A stretch of 64,000 bases of DNA from Virgibacillus sp. MSJ-26 (GTDB taxonomy: Bacteria > Bacillota > Bacilli > Bacillales > Amphibacillaceae). Every line of letters starts with the position of its first letter. Within the stretch, counting starts at the first letter, position 1. Position numbers and translations under genes: made by a program. Below are positions 57,629 to 64,000 of this stretch, piece by piece. A model generated the notes under the pieces. That model was not told the origin of the DNA. It saw only the letters and a list, made by a program, of their open reading frames with translations, and did not search any database. The stretch spans positions 62,001 through 126,000 of the forward strand of contig NZ_JAHLPW010000001.1 in the NCBI RefSeq assembly GCF_018918075.1, in the 5' to 3' direction.

Positions 57629-59119
57629 ATGGAAACCTCACAAAAAGGATCATTAAATAAAGGCAATAACGAAAGAACGACATTAAATAAATCACTAAAA
57701 GCACACTGGGTCTGGGCGATTGCTCTCGGATCATCCATCGGTTGGGGTGCCTTCGTCCAACCAACAACATGGATGGCTGACGCAGGACCCCTTGGCGTCA
57801 TTGCAGGTTTTGGGATCGGTGCCGCACTCATGTGTCTGATCGCTGTCAGTTACGGTTTTTTAGTTAAAAGCTTCCCAGTTTCAGGTGGAGAATTTGCCTA
57901 CTCATTCGTCAGCTTAGGCCGTACACACGCATTCATCTGCGGTTGGTTTCTGACACTAGGTTATATTTGCATCGTCGCACTAAACGCATCAGCCTTTACA
58001 TTAATGTTCAAATTCATTTTTCCAAAAGTCATCAATAATTTATTCTTATATGAAGTCGCAGGATGGAGCGTCTACGCACCCGAAATTATCATCGCATCCG
58101 TTCTGCTCGGTATCGTAGGTTATTTCAACGTACGCGGAACAGGACTGTCAGGCCGCATGCAATTTGTCTTTTGCGCCATCATGATCTTCAGCGTACTAGC
58201 AATCAGCCTGATGGTCGGGGCTAAACCAGGCACAGGATTTGAAAACATGCAGCCACTCGTCCCAGCAGACAAAACAACATGGGGCGCCATTTTAACCATT
58301 GTCGCAATCGCACCATGGGCATTCGTCGGCTTCGATAACGTGCCCCAAGCAGCAGAAGAATTCAACTTTTCATCAAAAAAAGCATTCACACTTATTATAT
58401 TTTCAATCCTAGTTGCTGCCCTACTATACGCGCTCATGATCACAGCAACCGCCATGATCACACCATGGGAAGGCCTCGTAGCAGCCGACCATAGTTGGGG
58501 AACAGCCGCCGCCATCCAAGGATTACTCGGCAACATGGGACTCGTCCTGCTCGTCACAGCATTAACAATGGGTGTACTCACAGGACTCAACGGCTTTATT
58601 CTTTCATCAAGCCGCTTACTATTCGCCATGTCACGAGCAAAAATTTTACCAGAAGTCTTTTCCAAACTACACCCAAAATACAAAACACCATACGTCAGTG
58701 TTATTTTTACCGTAGTTTTATCCATGTTCGCTCCATGGTTCGGACGCGAAGCACTCATGTGGGTCGTAGACATGTCATCCATCGGCGTCACCATCGCCTA
58801 CCTATACACATGTTACACAGCCTACAGCCTATTCAAATGGTCCAAAGGCAAAGACTTTAACAAAGACAAACACACCGTCGCACCAGTCAAAAAAGTACTC
58901 GCAGGCCTCGGCGTTATCGCAAGCATCTCGTTCCTAGGACTCTTGCTCATCCCAGGCTCACCCGCCGCACTCGGCATCGAATCACGCATCGCACTCGTCG
59001 CCTGGGTCGCACTCGGAGGAATATTCTATCTCGTCAAACGAACCGAATTCAACAAAATACCAAAACAAGAACTCAACTATCTCATCCTAGGACGAAAAAA
59101 AATCGTCACCAAAGACTAA
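57629..59119 (+). CDS. APC superfamily amino acid permease
   Basis: 496-aa transporter with about 12 membrane helices. TM1 has the unwound-helix motif ALGSSIGWGAFVQPTTW; TM6 region has APWAFVGFDNVPQAAEEF, typical of the APC family. Acidic loops are few. The substrate cannot be set from sequence. Codons favour C-ending triplets more than neighbours (many ATC, GTC, CTC), hinting at different history or selection. Monocistronic. Confidence 0.88.
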   Translation: METSQKGSLNKGNNERTTLNKSLKAHWVWAIALGSSIGWGAFVQPTTWMADAGPLGVIAGFGIGAALMCLIAVSYGFLVKSFPVSGGEFAYSFVSLGRTHAFICGWFLTLGYICIVALNASAFTLMFKFIFPKVINNLFLYEVAGWSVYAPEIIIASVLLGIVGYFNVRGTGLSGRMQFVFCAIMIFSVLAISLMVGAKPGTGFENMQPLVPADKTTWGAILTIVAIAPWAFVGFDNVPQAAEEFNFSSKKAFTLIIFSILVAALLYALMITATAMITPWEGLVAADHSWGTAAAIQGLLGNMGLVLLVTALTMGVLTGLNGFILSSSRLLFAMSRAKILPEVFSKLHPKYKTPYVSVIFTVVLSMFAPWFGREALMWVVDMSSIGVTIAYLYTCYTAYSLFKWSKGKDFNKDKHTVAPVKKVLAGLGVIASISFLGLLLIPGSPAALGIESRIALVAWVALGGIFYLVKRTEFNKIPKQELNYLILGRKKIVTKD

Positions 59120-59221
59120 ACCATTTTGGCAAAATCGCTATCGATCAGCACACCTGCTATGATCAGCATCGCGTCTCGATTAAACCCATGCTCAACAACA
59201 AGCAACGGCTAACCCCACCCC

Positions 59222-59266
59222 AAAAAGCAAGGAAGAAGATACCATCTTTTTCCTTGCTTTTTTTGA
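59222..59266 (+). terminator. Intrinsic terminator of the permease gene
   Basis: AAAAAGCAAGGAA pairs with TTCCTTGCTTTTT around a loop, followed by T. A TTGACA follows at 59263 and may be part of the next gene's promoter, without a convincing -10. Confidence 0.9.
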
Positions 59267-59378
59267 CAGGAAAAATGCGACCACATCTTAATCATGGTAC
59301 TATATAGAGGAAATGGGGAAATAATTTTCCAATCATTTTCCATAAACTAGTAATTTATAAATCACGGGAGGAATATAA

Positions 59379-61079
59379 ATGAGAAGTCTAAGACGGTCAC
59401 GTACACTGTGGTTGCTAGCATTAAGTATGCTGCTTATTCTAGGTGCGTGTTCGGATGATGATGGGGAAGCGAAAGATGATGACGGGGAAGATGACGAAAA
59501 GGTTGAAGTATACAATCCTGATCCCGACCCAGATGCAACACAAATATCAACTTACAATGAAGAACGATTAAATGACCAAGCAGACATAGAAGAAGATTTG
59601 ATGGAAGAATATGAACAAGGAAACTACACATATGAAGAACCGTTTATTAAAGTAGATCCATACGATACGTCACCATTAAGCGCTCTCATCATGTTTGAAA
59701 CAGACGAACCGATGCAAGTTAGGGTGACAACAGGAATAGACGAGGGCGAGGAAGAAATTGTCAAGCTTTGGGACGAACCAAACACCTCGCACGAAATTCC
59801 AGTACTAGGTCTCTATCCAGGTGAAGAAAATACGGTTAAAATTGAAGTCATCGATGAAGATAATCAAGCGGAAGAAGCGGAAGTTGTCATTGAAACAGAT
59901 CCACTTCCAGATGATTTTCTTGATACAGAACTCGTTAAAGCCGAGCCAGATAAAATGGAAAACGGTTTAACCTTCATCGTCCCAACAAGTGGATACTTAT
60001 ACGCAGTCGATGATCAAGCAGATGTTCGTTGGTATTCGTCATTACGTAGTCGACTTATCTTCACGCGACTGAGTAATGGAAACTTTGTTCAAACAACGAG
60101 AGCAGACGATGCCGATCAATATAATGAATTATTAGAGCTAGATATGTTAGGTAAAATCTACAACGCCTACAATATTGAAGTAGAAGGTTATGATGAAGAA
60201 AAGGATAATCTAGTACATCATGAAGTGATCGAAGTACCAAGCGGAAACTTACTAGCAACAACACATGAAACAAACTCCGATTATGAAGAAGATCATATGC
60301 ATGAAATTGACCGTGATACCGGAATCACGACACAGGAAATTAACTTGCGTGACGCCATGCCAGAAGACGCACCGGACGACTATGATGGAAAAAATGCCGA
60401 AGATGGCGACTGGATTCACCAAAATGCCATTTTCTATGACGAGAGCGACAACAGTATTTTAATTTCAGGTCGAAGCCAAGACATTATTATGAAACTCAGC
60501 TACCCTGAAGGAGAAGTTCAATGGATTTTAGGAGCTGACGAAGAATGGCCAGAGGAATTTGAACAATATGTACTCGAGCCTCAAGGTGACGTGAAATTCC
60601 CGGCCGGACAACACGCCATGAAAATTGTTGATAATCCAGAATATCAAGACAACCCAGAAATGAAAGATATCATCCTTTTCGACAACAACGAAGTCTTCAC
60701 ACGAGGCGATCGTGATGTGAGCAAGGATTACAGCCAAGCCATCCGCTATCTCGTGAATGAAGAAGACATGACCGTTGAAGAAACGTGGTCATATGGTAAA
60801 GACCGCGGCGAAGAGTTCTTCTCACATATTATTGGTAACGTTCAATATTTGTACGATAGGGATAATATTATCTTGAACTCGGGCGCAACAGATGACCCTG
60901 ATTCGCCTACCGGTGTGACCGGGAGAGTGGTTGAAGTCGATACCTCTGACGATCCAGAAGTTTATTACGAACTCGCCATCCGAGGAAAAGATGAAGACGC
61001 CGTAAAGTATACGTATCGCACATGGCGCTTTCCGTTATATCCAGACATTGGTTGGGATTATAGTTTAAAAGAAGAATAA
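59379..61079 (+). CDS. Arylsulfotransferase (ASST) family lipoprotein
   Basis: 566 aa: signal with lipobox ILGAC (Cys near residue 24), an Asp/Glu-rich linker, an N-terminal beta-sandwich (about 90-185), then a six-bladed propeller with TSGYLYAVDDQADVRWYSS, DNLVHHEVIEVPSGNLL, DWIHQNAIFY and PAGQHAMKI. The histidines in HHE, HQN and QHAM correspond in place to ASST active-site residues, though I cannot align them exactly. Such enzymes move sulfate between phenolic compounds without PAPS. GGGAGGAA ribosome site. Confidence 0.85.
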   Translation: MRSLRRSRTLWLLALSMLLILGACSDDDGEAKDDDGEDDEKVEVYNPDPDPDATQISTYNEERLNDQADIEEDLMEEYEQGNYTYEEPFIKVDPYDTSPLSALIMFETDEPMQVRVTTGIDEGEEEIVKLWDEPNTSHEIPVLGLYPGEENTVKIEVIDEDNQAEEAEVVIETDPLPDDFLDTELVKAEPDKMENGLTFIVPTSGYLYAVDDQADVRWYSSLRSRLIFTRLSNGNFVQTTRADDADQYNELLELDMLGKIYNAYNIEVEGYDEEKDNLVHHEVIEVPSGNLLATTHETNSDYEEDHMHEIDRDTGITTQEINLRDAMPEDAPDDYDGKNAEDGDWIHQNAIFYDESDNSILISGRSQDIIMKLSYPEGEVQWILGADEEWPEEFEQYVLEPQGDVKFPAGQHAMKIVDNPEYQDNPEMKDIILFDNNEVFTRGDRDVSKDYSQAIRYLVNEEDMTVEETWSYGKDRGEEFFSHIIGNVQYLYDRDNIILNSGATDDPDSPTGVTGRVVEVDTSDDPEVYYELAIRGKDEDAVKYTYRTWRFPLYPDIGWDYSLKEE

Positions 61080-61124
61080 TTGCACATCAAAAGCACTGTA
61101 ATCCTTAAAATATAATCACATAAC

Positions 61125-61265
61125 GCTACGGAAAAATACTTCACTATTCGTGGGTTAGGAAGAATTGTAGTTCGTTCTTCTTTGCCAATGAGCCTCCGAA
61201 TGCTATCACAACAAGGTTCACCAATGGCTTATCTCCCACTTGAATATTCGTAGCTGTCCTTTAGC
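61125..61265. repeat. Large dispersed intergenic repeat, degenerate copy 3
   Basis: GCTACGGAAAAATACTTCAC, CAATGAGCCTCC and TTATCTCCCACTTGAATATT correspond loosely to the flanks and middle of copies 1 and 2. Strongly diverged. Confidence 0.55.
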
Positions 61266-61294
61266 TAAATTGAATAATGCTATATAAAAAATAG

Positions 61295-61347
61295 TCCGAA
61301 CAAAGTCGAAGTCTTATAATCACTTTGATTAATGTTCGGATTTTATT
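61295..61347 (+). terminator. Terminator of the arylsulfotransferase gene
   Basis: TCCGAACA pairs with TGTTCGGA, with inner CAAAGT/ACTTTG pairing, followed by TTTTATTT. It lies beyond the repeat, resembling the gnd-zwf terminator arrangement. DNA from 61348 to 61608 shows no gene or repeat. Confidence 0.8.
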
Positions 61348-61608
61348 TGCATTAATACACGCCTCCACTAAATCTCCTATCTAAAGGAAAAGCAGTTTAC
61401 CGTTGTTGAAAAGGAGGATGAAGATAATTAATTTAATGAAATGACGACCTAAAGGGTCTTCCGCTCGAGTTGAGGTTGCAGCTGCGAGACCTGAAACTTC
61501 ACTTTTTAATTTACATCTAAAACAATAGTTCTAAATTGAAAATCAATATGTAATAGATTGCAAACCTACCTATTGAAACTAAATTTAATAATTTACTCCA
61601 CTGAAAAA

Positions 61609-61665
61609 TTGACAAATTCTGAATAAATGATATATTATAAACATTAATAATTAATAACGCTTTCA
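61609..61665 (+). promoter_or_regulatory. Sigma-A promoter with overlapping cre site before the TRAP operon
   Basis: TTGACA (61609-61614), 18 nt, TATTAT (61633-61638). From 61652 to 61665 the minus strand reads TGAAAGCGTTATTA, 13 of 14 matches to the CcpA cre consensus. It is centred about 15 nt after the predicted start of transcription, ideal for repression in the presence of preferred sugars. Confidence 0.65.
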
Positions 61666-61758
61666 TTTATATGTAAAGTGAAGATTTAATTAAACCAACT
61701 TAAGAAATAAGTTCTGTAAAGTCTGTAAAAGCTTCTAACCGAAGATAAACGCAGATAG

Positions 61759-61813
61759 CAGCCAGTTCAAAAGACTTGAAAGATTTATGGTCTATTTGAG
61801 TTGGCTTTTTTTA
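61759..61813 (+). terminator. Terminator-like hairpin in the leader of the TRAP operon
   Basis: AGCCAGTTCAAAAGAC pairs imperfectly with GTCTATTTGAGTTGGCT, then seven T. It would end a transcript of about 165 nt starting at the promoter above, 210 nt before the first TRAP gene. This could be a leader attenuator or the end of a small RNA. No known riboswitch core or T-box sequence was recognised. From 61814 to 62020 nothing further is seen except a start-less GGGAGGTG. Confidence 0.6.
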
Positions 61814-62020
61814 TAATGAAAAGGCTTTAAAAGAGAATGATTAGTAAAATTACTTTGTCATTGCTTTTGTATTCAGTATCCTTAAAGTCAATAAACGGGA
61901 GGTGTAACATATCATTTAAACATTTAAATACGATACCGACATCCTAAATTCTATTTTAAGTGTAATTAAGGTATTTAATAGTTAATCACATAAAACAATT
62001 AAAAAAGAGGAGGAGAAATA

Positions 62021-63028
62021 ATGAAAAGACTGATTTCAATTTTGGGGTTATTGTTTCTATTCGCTATGACTTTGAGTGCCTGTGGTGAAGAAAGTGTTGA
62101 GGGTGAAAGTGATGGCGATGTAGATACAGATAATATTGATGACGCCTTGGACGGTGAATTTATTACCATTCTTACCGGTGGATCTTCAGGTGTATATTAT
62201 CCATTAGGAGGTGCACTGGCTAAAATATATCAAGACTTAGGAGCTAATGCGAATAGTCAATCCACTGCAGCGTCTGCAGCTAATATAACAACACTTGAAC
62301 AAGGTAAAGCAGAAATAGCTTTTTCTATGGGGGATGCTGCATCAGATGCTGATGAAGGAATTGGAAGCTTTGAAGAACAAGGAAAGCAAGAAAACGTTCG
62401 AGCTATTGCCTCCCTCTATCCAAATTATTTGCAAATCGTTGCTACAGAAAAATCAGGTATTGAAACGGTTGACGATTTAGCAGGAAAAAGCGTTGCTGTT
62501 GGTGCCCCTGCCTCTGGAACTGAAATTAGTGCTCAGCGTGTCTTAGAGGCATATGGCATGTCGTATGATGATATTAATGAAGATTTTCTGTCTTTCTCTG
62601 AAGGTGTTGAAGGGATACAAAATGGTAATATTGACGCGGTTGTAATATCTTCTGGAATGCCAAATGCAGGTGTATTGGAGCTTCAGACAACAGAAGATAT
62701 TGTTATTGTAGAAATTGAAGAAGAAAAAATATTAGAAATGCAGGAAAATTATCCTGTTTATTTCCCGACAACGGTACCACAGGATATATATGATTTAGAT
62801 GAAGATGTGACGACAATTGCTGTTAATAACGTTTTATTAACACATAAAGACGTTTCAGATGAAGTCGTCTATGCTATGACAAAAGCGGTGTTTGATAATA
62901 TTGAGCAGTTGAAGGAATCGCATAATGCTGCTAAGGATATTTCAATTGAAGAGGCGTTAGACAATCTACCAATGCCATTGCATCCGGGGGCAGAAACATA
63001 TTTCGACGAGCAAGAGGCATCTGAGTAA
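62021..63028 (+). CDS. TAXI family TRAP transporter solute-binding lipoprotein
   Basis: 335 aa: lipobox TLSAC (Cys near residue 21), acidic linker, then the TAXI domain ILTGGSSGVYYPLGGALAKI, with ALGx-type AVGAPASGTEISAQRVLEAY and the C-terminal LPMPLHPGAETYFDE. Captures an organic acid or amino acid, often glutamate or a C4-C5 acid, for the permease. A GAGGAGGAG ribosome site precedes the ATG. Confidence 0.93.
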   Translation: MKRLISILGLLFLFAMTLSACGEESVEGESDGDVDTDNIDDALDGEFITILTGGSSGVYYPLGGALAKIYQDLGANANSQSTAASAANITTLEQGKAEIAFSMGDAASDADEGIGSFEEQGKQENVRAIASLYPNYLQIVATEKSGIETVDDLAGKSVAVGAPASGTEISAQRVLEAYGMSYDDINEDFLSFSEGVEGIQNGNIDAVVISSGMPNAGVLELQTTEDIVIVEIEEEKILEMQENYPVYFPTTVPQDIYDLDEDVTTIAVNNVLLTHKDVSDEVVYAMTKAVFDNIEQLKESHNAAKDISIEEALDNLPMPLHPGAETYFDEQEASE

Positions 63029-63057
63029 ATTTTAAAAATAATAATGTGGTGTATCAC

Positions 63058-63564
63058 ATGCTAAGAAAAGTAATTTTGTTTTGCACACTATTGTTCCTAG
63101 GAACTGGAATCATCATGATTCCAGTTCAATCTGGTATTTTACTAACAAATGAGAAGAAAGACCACGTTAACTTTATTCCATTTGATAGAGAGGTTATAAC
63201 AATCGGGTGGAGACATTCCGTTGAACTTACACCGTGGAAAGAAACATTCGAAATTAATTCAGACGGAAACTTTTCTTTTTTATCCACTATCTATCAATCT
63301 TATGGAGCAGGAACCCCTGATACTGAAGGAACGGTAGAGCTTCTTTCGGATGGATTTATTCAAGTCACCGACATAGAGCGGACAATTCCATATTATTCGC
63401 TTTATTATATACCGATATCAGAATACTATTTAGAGATTGATTCAAAAAAATACTATTTATCACAATTAGTTCCGGACTACACGAACGTTCAGATACATTA
63501 TAAAAAGTTAAAACTGTATGAATGGCTATGGCGGAGTATTATGGAAATGTTTAAGGAGGGATAG
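63058..63564 (+). CDS. DUF1850 protein of the TRAP operon
   Basis: 169 aa with one N-terminal membrane helix (VILFCTLLFLGTGIIMI) and an extracytoplasmic domain containing the family motif IGWRHSVELTPWKETFEI and YQSYGAGTP. DUF1850 proteins regularly sit between TAXI binding proteins and fused TRAP permeases; role unknown. ATG 63058 chosen over GTG 63046 and 63049; none has a strong ribosome site. Confidence 0.85.
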   Translation: MLRKVILFCTLLFLGTGIIMIPVQSGILLTNEKKDHVNFIPFDREVITIGWRHSVELTPWKETFEINSDGNFSFLSTIYQSYGAGTPDTEGTVELLSDGFIQVTDIERTIPYYSLYYIPISEYYLEIDSKKYYLSQLVPDYTNVQIHYKKLKLYEWLWRSIMEMFKEG

Positions 63565-63567
63565 GGC

Positions 63568-64000
63568 ATGCATGATACAGAAACGAATATTGATAAACTA
63601 ACGGAAGATGAAAAACGAAAAATGGTTGAAAAATACGATTCAGAATCAAGATTTCGAGATTTGAATATACCATGGATGGTAAGGCTAGTTACAATAGTAT
63701 CTGTTGGTTTAGCTCTTTTTCACTTGATTACTTCTTTCACTGGGCCTTTAGTTACGTTACAACATCGGGCTCTTCACACAGGGGTAATTTTGATTCTTGT
63801 TTTTTTATTGTATCCATCCCGTAAAAACGCACCTCAACAACGGGCGTCTTTGATAGACTTTTTACTAGCTATCTTGTCTTTAGCAACCATTATATATATA
63901 TTTATTGATTACATGGGCATTGTTAATAGAGCTGGGCTGCCTAATCAAAATGATATCCTCTTCAGTTTACTAATGGTAATTCTCGTCCTTGAAGGTGGAC
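63568..64000 (+). CDS. TRAP transporter fused permease, N-terminal part
   Basis: The frame opens at ATG 63568, 6 nt after GGAGGG, and runs off the window. The visible 144 residues comprise a charged cytoplasmic N-terminus (HDTETNIDKLTEDEKRKM) followed by membrane helices including VRLVTIVSVGLALFHLITSF and THTGVILILVFLLYP-like segments, as in 4TM/12TM fused TRAP permeases. Identification relies on context plus this topology. Confidence 0.85.
   Translation, partial: MHDTETNIDKLTEDEKRKMVEKYDSESRFRDLNIPWMVRLVTIVSVGLALFHLITSFTGPLVTLQHRALHTGVILILVFLLYPSRKNAPQQRASLIDFLLAILSLATIIYIFIDYMGIVNRAGLPNQNDILFSLLMVILVLEGG

Noticed and set aside
58120-58794. 224-codon minus-strand frame inside the APC permease
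   Set aside because: Created by C-ending codons of the permease; no ribosome site or family resemblance.
61640-61815. T-box or known riboswitch upstream of the TRAP operon
   Set aside because: No T-box core sequence or recognisable aptamer; only a promoter, cre site and terminator-like hairpin are supported.

Overview
This 64 kb window is chromosomal DNA from a Gram-positive, endospore-forming, flagellated member of the Bacillaceae. It follows the Bacillus backbone order: upp, mnaA, atpIBEFHAGDC, DUF1146/ywzB, ywmB, murAA, spoIID, spoIIQ, spoIIID, mbl, flhO, flhP, epuA, fabZ. Many secreted and lipid-anchored proteins are strongly Asp/Glu-rich, which fits a halophilic or halotolerant lineage. 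The ATP synthase a and c subunits lack the residues I associate with obligate alkaliphiles. No rRNA, tRNA, CRISPR array, transposase or phage structural gene was seen.

Layout. 0-4.1 kb: end of upp, UDP-GlcNAc 2-epimerase and a large secreted subtilase. 4.4-12.7 kb: a TPR protein, then the complete F1Fo ATP synthase operon. 13-15.7 kb: ywzB, ywmB, murAA. 16.6-25.5 kb: an inserted D-aminopeptidase, penicillin-recognising serine hydrolase, oligopeptide ABC transporter and LD-carboxypeptidase cluster, related in plan to Bacillus dpp-ykf and probably used for muropeptide or D-amino-acid peptide recycling. 25.7-35 kb: spoIID and spoIIQ, then an AimR-like receptor with a 39-codon prepropeptide gene, then spoIIID, mbl, the two flagellar rod genes, epuA and fabZ. 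35-42.2 kb: an oxalate decarboxylase remnant, a small lipoprotein, yjfB, a comK homologue, and a TetR, adaptor and RND efflux operon (yerO-swrC type). 42.6-47.8 kb: gnd and zwf facing each other, a four-helix membrane protein resembling a duplicated ATP synthase c subunit, and tagO/wecA. 48-55.7 kb: a clade II (Sec-type) nitrous oxide reductase cluster with cytochrome c, nosZ, nosB-like, nosD, nosY, nosF and two lipoproteins, preceded by a well-placed Fnr-type site. 56-64 kb: a SLAP-domain protein, an APC permease, an arylsulfotransferase lipoprotein, and a TAXI-TRAP transporter running off the window.

Two things stand out. First, a free-standing arbitrium-like pair (AimR family receptor plus secreted-peptide gene) lies between spoIIQ and spoIIID with no prophage around it, and the receptor appears to lack most of the N-terminal helix-turn-helix. 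Second, intergenic regions carry many arrays with periods of 51-52 nt or 21/42 nt. Their sequences differ but their lengths sit near whole numbers of DNA helical turns, and several contain internal dyads. Other dispersed intergenic repeats (a roughly 240-nt family, a roughly 120-nt family and a 30-nt family) fill much of the remaining non-coding DNA.

Likely regulation: CcpA cre-like sites before the dpp-type and TRAP operons, Fnr-like sites before nos and further upstream of atp, tandem palindromes before the TetR gene, a possible sigma-F promoter before spoIIQ, and intrinsic terminators after most operons. All assignments come from reading the sequence and from recalled family features; no database search was run.
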